From Kuschelorhynchus macadamiae (Eukaryota > Arthropoda > Insecta > Coleoptera > Curculionidae), in NCBI GenBank assembly GCA_030620095.1, contig JAUTXW010000110.1:591001-655000 (forward strand): a DNA stretch of 64,000 nt. Reading direction: 5' to 3'. Under the pieces are notes generated by a model. It was given only the letters and a program-made list of their open reading frames with translations, made no database searches and was not told the origin of the DNA. Positions within the stretch are counted from its first letter, which is position 1. Each line of letters begins with the position of its first letter. Positions 32,301 to 43,900 of the stretch are shown one piece after another. The position numbers and the translations under genes were made by a program.

Positions 32301-35300
32301 CTAGTGTTTTAAAAAAACCGGCTTTTTTCCAATTGGAAGTATATTAATTTAATTTTAAAGTTTTTAATTAATACATTTTGGTTCTTTATTTTTAACTTTT
32401 TAAATTTTCTTTACTAATTTTAAGGAAGAACATTTTTTGTTTCTTAACTTATTTTTCATGTTAACAAAAATAAAAACTAGGATAATTATAAATTGTATTT
32501 TTCCATATTTTGTTTTTTTTTAATCTTTTGGAAAAAAACGGATTTTTTCGGGAAAAACCCGGTTTTTTCCGAGGTGTTAAAACACTAAGTAGGACTCTGT
32601 ATATATTTTTTTGTGCTATCGCATTCAACCTAAACTTAGCTTTTCAACGATATTTTAATTTTTGTTTTCAAAATGGCGACTAGACAGCAATTTTTTTGAA
32701 AATTCAACATTGCCGCTTTATAAAAAAAAAAATGCATTTATACAGTACAAAATTTAAAACTGTTTTGTTTTTTTTTAGAACACTTCACAATGACTATAAA
32801 ATAGCCATTTATTTTAGAGAAAGGCTACCTGATTTGTCAAGGATGTCTAGCATATCGTTATCTTGAAAATAAAGTTAAGCATGCGACACATCTTTAAAAA
32901 CGTAATTTTATGGCGAAAATGACTTATAAAATATACAAGGTACCATTAAAGTAAATGCTCTTTCGATTAAAGAAAAGTAAAAAATTCAAAAAATAAGTTT
33001 ATTTTGGACTATTTAAAACATATATTTATAAATAGCGCCTGTATTTTTTGTAAAATGCGGCAATGTTGAATTTTGAAATAGGTGTCCAGCCTCCATTTTG
33101 CAAAAAGTTAACTTGTGGAATATAGTAGAAGACTATTATAGGCTGAATAAAATAGTGCAAAAAATATACAGGTTTTTTTTCTTTAAATAAAAAGCAGAGT
33201 CACTTCCGGCAAAATTCGAAGTAACTTTTAGTTGTTTTTGCATCGGAAATTTGTCTCTTATGGAATTAGACAAATGTTTCAAATTTCAAATAGATATTTT
33301 TAAGACCACAAAAATATCAGCTTGTTACTTGTCTCATGTATCACCCGGTCACAGCAAACTTGGTTCTAAAAGCAACACCTATATTTTCAAAAATGATAAA
33401 GTTAAAGGGAAAATAAAGACCCCAGCTTGCAGAAAATATTCAGTACTTCTTAGAACTTAAACATCTTTTAAATTTGAATTTCTTCGAAATATACGCACAC
33501 GATCGTTAGAATCGCTAGGTTTTTAACTAATCTTGTCATTTATTGTGCACGTTCTATATATTTTTTGTGTAGTGCAGACTCTATAGATTGTAAAAAAAAA
33601 AATTTTTTTTTCAAAAAAACACACATACCTCAAAAAAAACCGCTGCCAATGGAATCACTACTTCCACATCGTGTCAAACTAGTACCTATATGTTTTCTTA
33701 CCCGACCCTTGTTTTCAGACGAAAAAAAAATAAAATTTAGAATTTCAACCTACTCTCCTCCCCTAAAATTTTATTAAAATGATGAACGAGTTTTGAAATT
33801 GAAATCAATACCCTCAAAAACCCATAGAACTACGTAACACTCGATTTTTTAAACAGCATAATTTTCATCCCCTAACCTAACCTAACATAGCCTAAACCCC
33901 TTATTTTCACAGAAATCTCAAGCAGGACATATAACATGATCATTTACAAAAAATAACTATTTTTTACCGATTAACCCCACCTTTCCCTAAGCCGTTTTTG
34001 CATAAAAGCGATCAGAATCATTCTCCTATGGACTGCTCTTCGTGTGCCAAATTTCAGCGCAATAGCCCAAGTTATCGCGTAATCTGACATACAGACAGAC
34101 AGACAAACAGATTTTTTTCTCGCCGAAATTAGTTTTTTTACAGGTTTTGAGTCATTTAAACTCGGCAATTTACAATCAATAACTATTTTTTACCGATTTA
34201 CATCCTCTTCCCCCTAAGCCGATTTTTCCCAAAAACAATCCGAACCATTCTCCTATGGACCCCTCCCTGTGTACCAAATTTCAGCTCGATAGCACAATTC
34301 CTTCGAGAGTTATCGGGTAAACAAACAGACCGACAGACAGAAACATTTTTTTCGCCGAAATTAGGTTTTTTACACGTTTTGAGTAATTTTAAATCGATTT
34401 AGCGAAAATAATTTTTCGGACATTTTTTTGCCGACACCAAAGCCGATACTATACTTCCCCGTCTTTTGGAGATGTGGAAGTAATATCTGCTTTTTAAATT
34501 CTAAAACTCTTAAAATTGTGTTTTAAAAAAACTAAGCTAATCTCGCAATCAGAATAAAAAATCTTTTTTCTAAATTTTCAGAACAAATAATTGAAAAATT
34601 TGCCATTTTGTTTAACATCCTGTATAAATAAATTTTTGGCTCAAGCGAGTTTTACTCCTAAATCGGTATTATTCAATAAAATTTGCAAGATAAGAAATAG
34701 CTGAAAACCGCATCTCAATATCTCTTGTTTTAAAAATATTCAAATTTTACCTAAAAATTCACCTGTCCCGTTTACTCTGTACAACAGTGCATTCGATAAT
34801 TAATGGACATAGTGCATTTTTTGCACCTAAATATTTATTTCCATTCGTACTAATTATATAACCACACGTTTAAAAGCAATAAAACATCATAAACCAAGAC
34901 AGTCGCCGGCCCTTTGGAGTTTCGGGATAATAAATCTGTATTAGAAATATTGCTTTTTTTATTTTTCTAAAGGACATATTATATTCATGCAAATTTTATT
35001 CGATTTTGACCATTGGAAATACCTACCAAGAAAATATTTTTATCTGATCGAAAGGCGCCGGCCGGGGTTGTCATTTGCATTTTACTATACCAGACCATTA
35101 ATTACTTCAAAGTATGGCCTATATTATTCGAAAAAAATCTACTCTACCTGCCCCACCAAATAAAAGCCTTTTTATTGATCTAATATATCTTCCTTTACCT
35201 GCAAGTTTTATTTAAGTACCTAAATTAAAATTTTAATAACCAAGTTCGAAAATAATAAATTCATATTCTATACTTTCAAAGAGGCGCCTATCCGATTTTT

Positions 35301-36781
35301 TAATAAATAAAATTTCATTTTAGGCTGAAAAACTGATTAGATGTATTACCAACGGGTTTATTTGTCTTAATCGAAACATTTTATAAATCTATAAGTAATT
35401 GAAAAATAAAAGAAACCTCAAATTATTTTAAGGAAAAATTAGCGAATAAACTAAAACTTTTGTCAACCCATGCGGTAACTAAAACGTAAAGAACTATAAA
35501 AAACACTATTTACGACTTTAATTATCTTCAACAAACCATCACGTAAATAATTTCAGAGTCTATTGACAAATTAAGATTTTAAAAAATAATGTATTGCAAA
35601 TTACCCGGAAACTACTAACTTTTAGAAATATTCTTAATGAGATAAAAATTTCTAATAAAAAGCATGGACTCCAGAAATCTGTTAATAGTAATTTTAATTT
35701 AATAACCTCTCATCGTCTTAATCTCATAATTTAGTACAGTTGTGGTAAAGTCTCCACAAAGCGAAATCATTTAAATGCATGGCTTTTGTTTAACAAGTAA
35801 CCATCAAATATAAACCAAAAGTAGATATAAAAAAATGGCGCGGATGACGCCTGACGTCTAGAAAAATATGAAAAAGTTTCAAACTATCACGTAAACAATT
35901 TCAGAGCCTAATAACAAATTATTATTTAAAAAGGTAGTTTAGTGTATTGCAAATTATTCGGAAACTACTAACATTTAGAAATATTCTTAAAGAGAAAGAA
36001 ATTTCCAATAAAAAAGCGCGAACTCCAAAAATTCAATCTAATAATATAGTATAGCGAAATCATTTTAATTTTGTTTACAATAATTATCCGACTACAAATA
36101 TTACCGAAAAGTATAAAAAAATTGTTAATTAAAAATAGACTCCTTTTATGAGAAATCAATAAAATGTTAATAGATCCCGAGTTATTTGCAAAAATCTTCT
36201 TTCTTTATCTTAATTTATTAATATCTTTAATGTTATGTGTGTTTATGTGACGTAATTCCAAATCCAATATCGATATTAATTTGCGCATATGTTTAGAAGC
36301 AATAACAAGAATTAACACCATTTTGAGTTATTGAACTGGATTAGAAGGCAGGAACTTTCAAAAACAAAAAACAATACTTTTTTAGTTAAATATAATCGAT
36401 ATTAGTGTTATAAAGCATCAGTTCTTTGCAAATTCCATAAGAGATATTTTATGAAAAATATGTTTTTAACAATATCTTTCATACAACTTTTCATTTTTCC
36501 AAAAACTTAGCTTTCGTGGCTGCAATGTGAAAAAGTGTTTTTTCATCCATACATTTTTGTGTGTTACAGTCATTAAAAAAAGATAATGCTTCAAAAACAT
36601 ATTTCAAATTTGTCTAATTCAGTAACACTAAAAGCCAACAAAAGCCCGGAAAACTTTTAATAAGTACTTACCGGTCAGCCTCTTTGGGAAATCGAAAAAA
36701 TTTCTTCTTGGAGTTATAGCCTTTATTAAAACAGGATCGCACTGCACAAACATGATGATGTCCAATCTTTTTTTCACTCAT
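29347..36781 (-). CDS. THAP/P-element-type transposase, three exons, apparently intact (925 residues)
   Basis: Minus-strand exons 36781-36672, 32176-31887 and 31724-29347 join with consensus GT/AG sites in phases 2 and 1, giving 2778 bases without a stop. Exon 1 (MSEKKIGHHHVCAVRSC, then FFRFPKEAD) and exon 2 (LCEDHF, AVPTLFP) together form a C2CH THAP zinc finger, which recognises DNA. Exon 3 starts with an acidic Glu/Thr-rich stretch, then a coiled coil (YLRKKVQTLERQL), then the P-transposase RNase-H-like core: FDEMSIK, TSDMGSNN, YIFDVPHIIKAIRNML and NQDCLENHFGKIR. Length and layout match THAP9/P-transposase proteins. Intact splicing and frame suggest a recently active element or a domesticated gene; terminal repeats were not found. 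Confidence 0.8.
32580..33185. repeat. Diverged foldback element inside the intron
   Basis: Phrases on the left (TTCAAAATGGCG, CAACATTGCCGC, TTTTTGTGCTAT) recur in reverse complement on the right (GCGGCAATGTTG, CTCCATTTTGCAAAA, ATAGTGCAAAAAA). Arms are degenerate. Probably an old MITE. Confidence 0.55.
33955..34395 (-). repeat. Two tandem modules of about 225 bp
   Basis: ACTATTTTTTACCGATT, CCTAAGCCG, ATTCTCCTATGGAC, CAAATTTCAGC, GACAGACAG and CGCCGAAATTAG appear in the same order at 33955-34165 and 34182-34390. The units are of the 'CAGACAGAC' dispersed type seen elsewhere in the window. Confidence 0.75.
35535..36040. repeat. Two spaced direct repeats of about 160 bp
   Basis: ATCACGTAAAYAATTTCAGA, GTGTATTGCAAATTA, CGGAAACTACTAAC, TTTAGAAATATTCTTAA and ACTCCARAAAT occur at about 35540-35680 and again at 35885-36030. 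Related but diverged copies. Confidence 0.7.
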
Positions 36782-37060
36782 TATACTGCAAAAACAATTT
36801 AAAAATATCTATGTAATTAAACTCTCGCAACGCACGACTATGGCTGCTGAACGCAAAATATTAATGCGAAGCGAATCATGCACGCCACAGTCGTCTTTTC
36901 CCACTAAATGGCTGCCAACCGCCGTGCGCGAAGGGATCGGCGCAAACCATTCCCGCTAAGAGAGATGTGGAGCTGTATGTTATATTAGCTGTGACATTTA
37001 GCTGATAGCTTTATGCCGATGAATGTCATATACTTAAAAGACCCAGAGACTAGTGTGACC
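36782..37060 (-). promoter_or_regulatory. Likely promoter/5' UTR region of the THAP/P-type gene
   Basis: A GC-richer block (GCCGTGCGCGAAGG, GGATCGGCGCAAACC, ACGCCACAGTCGTC) directly upstream of the predicted start codon at 36781. No TATA box at a fixed distance was recognised. The call rests on position and composition only. Confidence 0.3.
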
Positions 37061-37890
37061 AGATTCCTTTGAGACGAATGTTGAACACGCTATAGTACTA
37101 TGCCCAAAATACTTTTTAATCTTAATTGAAGATACAGTTTCTTAAAATAAGACAATACAATAAATAATACACTAAAGACACTGAACACAGATAAGAAAAA
37201 AATCATTATATTTACAATAAGGACACAAAATTCAACAGCAAAATTCCGTACCTTGTAGTAACCCTCCATTATAAATAAATCCAAAATTATAAATGCAAAA
37301 GAAAACGCAGTGCTCACAGAAAATAATTGCGGTCAGATAATTAGCTTGGCGCGAGTATCAGAAAATTCAAAACTGTTTATGACTCATTGGAACAAACCTT
37401 TTTTAACAACCTTTATAAGAGACGCCATCTAGTGGTGCCATCTAGCTAAGTTCGAAGGCAGAGTTGCCAGATTGAGGTATTTTCCCCCTAAACTGGGGTA
37501 TTTTTAAGCTCTTTTTTCTGGGGTATTTTTTGGGGATTTTTATTTTCATTGTGGGGTTATATTATATGTGATTTTTTTAACCTTCAGTGTTATGTCGTTT
37601 TAGGGATAACTCCGTTATTTATTAGAGTATGTTTTTATCACTTTCCTTTTGGGATATTTTTTTGTCAAAACTGTACAATTTTGAAAAGATTTTGAAACTT
37701 TGCAGAAAATATACCTTTTTATTAATTTTATATAATAACAAAATATTTTATAGATTTGTAAATTGTTTAAAATAAATTTGGGAGATTTTCTATTAAAAAG
37801 GCCAGAATTTGGGGGATTTTTGAGTCTCTTCTGGGGGAATTTATCAAAACGATCTAGCAACCCTGTTCGGAAGTTATCCGTGAAATGTCA
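37061..37890. other. Gene-free stretch
   Basis: AT-rich. It contains 'GGGGTATTTTT' type phrases near 37490-37560 and 37800-37850 that hint at an old repeat. No coding region was supported. Confidence 0.35.
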
Positions 37891-37894
37891 TAAT

Positions 37895-38415
37895 ATGTTC
37901 AAGGTTTCTGAGACTGCAGTAACCGTCTTGCTTTGACACCAATTCTTAAAGGATTTATATGTTGCTTCATACCTTTTTTTCGACTTTTCCGGTAGTAAGA
38001 TAAACAAGCTTCCGGTAGTAGAGATAAACAATATTCGCTGATTCTTCTATGTCTGAAACATTCATTTTGTCCACACAGAATCAAACAATTCGACTTCTTC
38101 AAACTTTTCGCTATGAATTGTCAACTTGACGTTGTTAATAAAATAAAAACTGCTTATGTTGCTCTGGCAACGGACTATGGCTGTCTTCATAATTTAATGA
38201 GAATGCTATCGAATGTAATGATAATGAAAATCGGAAAATATATCCAGCATTTTTTTGTAAACATACAATAGAGGGAGGGGAAAAAATGTTATATACTATA
38301 TGGGATGTAAGTACATTAACCAGTCTCGAACTTTTTTGCCAGCCCTATCGCTCGGGCGAAAACTCGTCCTCAACTGGTAATTGTTACTTACGTCCCTTAT
38401 AGAATAAATAACTAT
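37895..38415 (-). pseudogene. Crypton 5' part, third copy, inverted and diverged
   Basis: The reverse complement matches 16001-16460. It contains the palindrome GGGATGTAAGTA...TACTTACATCCC (38295-38400), then the N-terminal coding part with ATGAATGTTTCAGACATAGA, an ATATTG-TTTATCTC stretch that is partly duplicated (a 20-bp repeat, CTTCCGGTAGTAGAGATAAA-like), and GTCGAAAAAAAGGTATG. It is cut off at about 37895, so the recombinase core is absent. It shows that the palindrome belongs to the element. Confidence 0.7.
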
Positions 38416-38640
38416 TTCCCTTCTTTAATACCCGTGACTTAATAATTGTGAATATAAAATGTCAATATTTAAAAGTCTCGTTGTCATTTTTTCACATTAT
38501 AGTACCGTTGAAAAAAGCAAAATAATTACGTTACTTTAAAAAGGTTGATCAAGACGAAGGGTACCTGAAGGATTTTAGAAAATCATCGTTTTTCAGTCGC
38601 TAATATCCATAACAGCTACTACAAAATTTTCACGTTGTAA
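38416..38640. other. Gene-free stretch
   Basis: Nothing recognised. Confidence 0.3.
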
Positions 38641-38643
38641 CAA

Positions 38644-38827
38644 AATTATAAATTTCCTAAAATTATTTAATCGGCATTTTAAACCAACTTTACTAAAATT
38701 AAAAAAGTTAACTCGTCTTCGCTGAGACTTGAACTCTGGATCTCTCTGGGAGAGGATGAGTTAACTTTTTCAATTTTAAATTTGTCTGAAATGCCGATTA
38801 AATAATTTTGGGAAATTTATAATAATA
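38644..38827. repeat. Inverted repeat around a tRNA-like core
   Basis: Arms TTATAAATTTCC, ATTATTTAATCGGCATTT and AAAGTTAACTC on the left are inverted on the right (38758-38827). The middle, read on the minus strand, has CCAGAGTTCAAGTCTC, which resembles a tRNA T-arm. No complete cloverleaf can be drawn. It may be a tRNA-derived SINE fragment inside a small inverted-repeat element. Confidence 0.5.
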
Positions 38828-39237
38828 CAATACAGACAATCAAAAATCGACAACACATATGTATCAGAATAATCAGATATCGCACCCAACTTTTAGCAGA
38901 AATTAACAAAAAAAAAGTCATGCTCAAATGATGGGGTACCAGGCGTATGATTAGTGCATAGGTCTCCATAGGCCTAGGTAAATGTCCAAATTTATCAGAA
39001 TATACAGTGTTCGTACTGTCTAAAATTTAACTAGATGATAGATAAAAATGGCGGCTTCACATCCACAAAATAATAATAATAGTAGTTTAACCAATATTCT
39101 TATTTAAAATATTTTGTAATAACGTTTCGTGGTATTCTTTATTCTACAATTGTATACTATTAAACATTATTAAGTCCTATTCAGAATTATAAGTTATATT
39201 TTTTATTGTCAATTACGTATAAAAACAGTATATTTTG

Positions 39238-39372
39238 AACAGTTTATTATTTTTACAGTACTTTAATATGAAACTTATTATTTTTTCGGCAAGTTTTATT
39301 ATTGGACAGTTTATTATTTTTATATTACTTTAATACGAAGCTTATTATTTTTTCGGCAAGTGTTATTACTGG
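39238..39372 (+). repeat. Tandem duplication of about 66 bp
   Basis: ACAGTTTATTATTTTTA, ACTTTAATA(T/C)GAA, CTTATTATTTTTTCGGCAAG and TTATTA occur twice in direct order with a few differences. Confidence 0.85.
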
Positions 39373-39535
39373 TTTATACTCCTTGATTTTTGGGTCCAGA
39401 TTTTCGAGTACTCAATTTTTTCCCATACCATATAATTATTTCAATTCATTAAAAACTTGTTTTTTTTCCATGCGTAAAACAACAAACTAAAATTAAATAA
39501 AAATTCATCCATCACTCCTTTTGGATGTGATTGTT

Positions 39536-39574
39536 GGTCAACGTTTCGCAATGTTTTATTGCTTTATCAGGACC
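39536..39574 (-). ncRNA. Hammerhead-like motif in PLE 3
   Basis: Minus strand: GGTC - CTGATAAA - GCAAT - loop AAAAC - ATTGC - GAAACGTT - GACC. Both helices are perfect. The CTGATAA core lacks the G at position 8 of a true hammerhead, and the cleavage triplet would be GTT. Confidence 0.5.
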
Positions 39575-39898
39575 CTACAATTACATAAAAGAAGGACAAT
39601 GAATATTCAATTAATGTGACATAGTACATTGTTATGACTATTTATAGATACTAATTAAATTTAAATTATTTAAATGTAATTAAAATTTTAAATTTTTTTT
39701 ATAATATAAAGTTACGAAAAAAGAAAAAACACAAAATTTGTAAATTTACATCACAAGCAGTAGAAGATACTTACATCATTTTTTTCCCATAAATATATAT
39801 ATAGGTAGGTACTTACATTTAATTTTCGACGTTTGTTGTCATTAAAATAATAAATATCGACTTATAAAAACGAATAATAATACAATCAAATTTACCGT

Positions 39899-40195
39899 TT
39901 GGGTATGGGAAATTGCTTGTCACCAGTTTACTCTGATTTAGTTATGTAAGACCTTCAGGAGTATTGCATGGCAACATTACCATTTAAGTTGCAATTCTAC
40001 AGGAGGTACGTTGATGATATCCTTGCTTCAATTCCGAAAAACGAACAAGAAACAACGTTAAATTTATTTAATAGTTACCACCCGAAGTCACAATTTACTA
40101 TTAAAACTGAAGAAAAAAACAAAATATCGTTTTTAGACGTTCTGATAATTAAAAATCAAAATGGCAGCATAGAAACTGATGGTATCACAAACTAA
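39899..40195 (+). pseudogene. Penelope-like reverse transcriptase fragment (PLE 3)
   Basis: Broken frame begins MGNCLSPVYSDLVM, then after a stop continues to QFYRRYVDDILASIPKNEQE (catalytic YVDD) and ISFLDVLIIKNQNGSI (the FLDV motif), before ending at a stop at 40193-40195. Everything upstream of the palm motifs and the whole endonuclease are missing. Related in the FLDV region to family 2 at 57.9 kb. Confidence 0.7.
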
Positions 40196-40275
40196 CCTTT
40201 TCGGAAAGCTTCCTCAACTATACTAAAATTAAATAAAAATTCATTCATCATTCCTTTTGGATGTGATTCTTCTTA

Positions 40276-40969
40276 CCTTTATTAAAAGGTAAAGCCTGGT
40301 TTACCTAGTTTTCATAAATGACATGAAATGTCGAATTTGTGCCCAGAATTTAATTACTGCAGCTGTACATCTAAAATGTAAGTAAAAACTAACTGAAGTC
40401 ATGATTACATTGTTTTGAGATCTAATGCAACTAAAATGACTTAAAAAAATTAATTAATTAGTTAATTAATAATGCTGTAATCATTACTAGCAGCTCTGGG
40501 GTATACGTAATAATTTTGGAGCTATATTAATTTAAATAACATCAACATTTGTTTAATACTTTTTATTGAAGAATGTTCCAAAAACTGGCTTAACCTCACA
40601 TAAACCTCTGACATCACAGTAATATCTAAGTACCCGGCGACGTACATTTATCAAATATCTAAAATTAGGTCTAATAATTTTTTATTTAGATACATACTTT
40701 TCTATTTAGTTTATAACTAGGTTTTTTTAGATATGTTATGTGCCAAATCTAAATTAAAAGTTCTAGCATTTAAAATTTTTTGTATTTAAGGGATGGTTGG
40801 GTGGGGTTGCGTTATATGTAGCCCTGTTTTGTATAAAAAGTTTGGTACTGTTTGCGATCGCTCAAAGTAAAACAAATATGTGATTTTGGTATCAAGGCAA
40901 TGCACTACAGTAAAAACAGTGTAAAGAATTTAATAATAAAGGCAAGTAAGCTCTATTCATAAATACATC
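40276..40969. other. Upstream region of gene 2
   Basis: AT-rich with no recognised element. It must contain, or lie within, the 5' intron implied by the acceptor at 40971-40979; the upstream exon was not found. Confidence 0.35.
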
Positions 40970-40970
40970 A

Positions 40971-40979
40971 TTTTTGCAG
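40971..40979 (+). other. Predicted 3' splice site directly before the start codon of gene 2
   Basis: TTTTTGCAG immediately precedes ATGAGTACA, exactly as in gene 1. Confidence 0.65.
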
Positions 40980-43900
40980 ATGAGTACACAATCAGATGCA
41001 ATCGGTGAATTCACAGGCAAATTTAGCTGGGAAGAAATCGATGATATAGCAGTGCCTTTCATCATGCGGTCGTCAGGCGAAATGTTGGCGGAAATTGGTA
41101 TGCTGAAGAAGACTCTTTTTAAAAATCATTTGGAGGTATGTATTAAAACTGAACACCCTTTGTTATCTTAAACTTAATTTCATTAGACCAAGGTCACAGC
41201 TTATCGTTATTACAGGACATATTTAAAACTTAATCTACGTTTATCAGATCAGATCAGAAGACTTAATTGCGCATTTATTACTTATTACTCTGAGAAATAC
41301 ATAGAAGCGTGTTGGGGAAAGCAATCGAGCATAATGTGCATAATAGGTGGCCGAATAGGACAAAGGACCAAACATTTTTGAATTTAAAAACAGTGTTTTG
41401 GGGTTAGGTCTGCATTGGTCAATTATAACGCCACTAATGTAGTACCTTTAATTTGGAAGTTAGAACAAATGTTATTCAGATACATTGTTTAGAATTAAAA
41501 TTTGGTAGCAAATAGCAATCCATCCCTAAAAAAAGATTATTGTCGAAGATATATAATCGACAAATTAAAATGTTCGAAATTCACTCTTAAACACGTTTTC
41601 GGTACTGATAAGAACGTTGCAACGAGAAAGGATTTAGTAGACACAAATAGGTTGAACATACCAGAATAAATAGTGATATTTGTTATTTTTAATTTTCTGT
41701 ACGTCTAAATTAAAAGTCCATTTCTACTTAATGCAATTACTACCTTAGAGTAAGAATTAAAGTAGAGATCACAACTCCAATAAAACAAGAAGTAGGGATG
41801 GCCCATGCCTAAGCAGTTGACGAATGCCAGTGGCGGCGTGAGTTTTCACTTCCCGCATAAGGAAAGATCATTAATCGTGAAAAAATTATCGTTCCGGATT
41901 TTACAAATCCTCATGTTTTTCAATTACTGTCGATCGCTCGGTCTGTTCCGGTATAGCTAAAATTCCACTTACTCGATTAACTTTAATTTTATTGAATTTT
42001 CCACAAAAATTACGAACAAACATGACGACCTGTTAAAATATTTGATGTACGAAAATGAAAAAATGGGTCATGCTTCATTATCGTTGACAAAAAGAAGGAT
42101 TCTTACCTATTCCTTAATCAGGCAAATAGGTATTTTTACCAACTTCAAAGAAATAATCGTTCTCTACTTCACTATCTAGAATCAAACCATTAAGTTAGGT
42201 AAGTTTAAAAGGAAATTAATTATTTATATATTATTAAACTTTAGTTTTTAGTTATGTTTGCCTTTTGTCACTATCATTTTGTAATTGTGACATTTAGAAA
42301 AATTATTTGTTCAGTTGTTGAAAATTTCATCTTAAACCTGTAACTGTAAATTAGACCATGTCTAAAGTTAAACCTCTTGAAGGAATACGGGTGTTAGTAT
42401 ATATATCAATGTATTGTATATCAACAAATACACAATAATACATTATAACACATGCAGTAGTGACGCTAAGAAAAGCTTGGTATCTAGTGAAATATTTTTT
42501 AGAAAATTAATTTCTTTAATGTTAAAATGTATTGTAGTTCTACCCGCTATTGGTTTTTAAGCCACGCCGGTCACATGACGCTGTAACAATGTTTACTGTA
42601 GACTATTATACTTTTTTACTATGAGGATCCCTGGTCAATGAAAGTGGGATGGTCTAATACCACAGTGGGATGGTCTAATACGTGGAGTTATCGATCGGGT
42701 TTGCCATAGCTAACTAAAACTCTTGTTACTGGTGAAATCTGATCTGAGACTTTGGGTATTTTACTATTTTGCAATAAAAGTAATTTCTTTATACTGCTTA
42801 GAAACTAATACTGGAAATACGTTACTATTGTTTGTATGAAAATTTTATTGCATCGTGTTTAAACATATTCACCTATCACTATACACAAATGTTCCTGTCA
42901 ACGACTCAATTTCCATTATATCAGACATATTGGATCATAATAATCGTGATAAGAACCTAATAGACCTAGTGGAAGCTTGTCTTATGTCTACTTATTTCAT
43001 TTTTTAAGGAACTTTTTATAAACAAACTTCAAGGGCAGGTATGGGATCTGCTCTATCACCTGTAGTAACGAATAAACTTTTGAAGATATTGCTCTAACAC
43101 TAAAACCACTAAAAACAAAAAAGTGGTTTAGATATGTAGTTGATTTGTAGTATGGACGGGATAATCTCCCTAATATTTCTGGACCACCTTAATCAACAAC
43201 ATTATAATATCAAGTTCACAATGGAAATTAAATCTAATGGAACAATTCCCTTTCTAGATATATGTGTTCAAAGGAAGGAAAATAGTATATTAGGAAATTC
43301 TGTGAATAGAAAACCGACGCATACAAATAGATACTTACTTCCCACCACCATCCAGTACAAAAGAAATAGTTTATTAACTCAATAGTTAGTAGTTAGAGCC
43401 ATTTCGATTTCTGATCAAGATTCTTCGCAAAAGGAGAACGATAAGGAGCCACCGTTAGGTAGCATTGTTCTTCTTTACAAACATGGCACTACAGACAAAA
43501 TGGGATGATTACTTCGGCGGTTCAACATACGTCCAATCTTTAATACACATGAGAAAATTGGTCAATGATTGCGATCACCGAAAGATATTGTACCTTTTTA
43601 AATAGATGGAGTATATAAAATTCCTTGCTCCTGTGGAAAAGTGTATGTGGGATAAACAGGACGCTCAATATCGACTGAACTTAAGGAATATGAACAATTT
43701 ATTAAAAAGAAACAAATTGTTCAATGTGCTGTAGCAGAACACCAGCCTATTACTGGGCATATTATAAACGTAAAGGAAACCAAGGTTCTAGCATCGATTC
43801 GAAAAATTAGGGAATCTATTGAAATTTTTAAACATACAAAAAAATTCAATAGAAATACGGGTTCCGGTCTATTATACACGTGGAAAAGGATCTTAACACA

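Larger units (their letters stand above)
32177..36671 (-). other. First intron of the THAP/P-type gene (4.5 kb)
   Basis: It begins with a GTAAGTAC donor after the codon start CG and ends with a TTTTACAG acceptor before AGCTAAGG, restoring an Arg codon. It is filled with repeats (32.58-33.18, 33.95-34.40, 35.53-36.04 kb). Nothing else coding is seen in it. Confidence 0.65.
39480..40275 (+). mobile_element. Penelope-like element 3, short fragment with direct end repeats
   Basis: ACTAAAATTAAATAAAAATT followed by CATC/CATT and CCTTTTGGATGTGATT occurs at 39488-39533 and again at 40223-40270, bordering a reverse-transcriptase fragment and a hammerhead-like motif. This repeats the terminal-repeat/RT design of Penelope-like elements, but with a sequence unlike families 1 and 2. 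Internally deleted. Confidence 0.6.

Noticed and set aside
33565..33777. 70-codon frame with Lys/Phe runs
   Set aside because: Built from A and T runs within an intron; no domain or conserved phrase.
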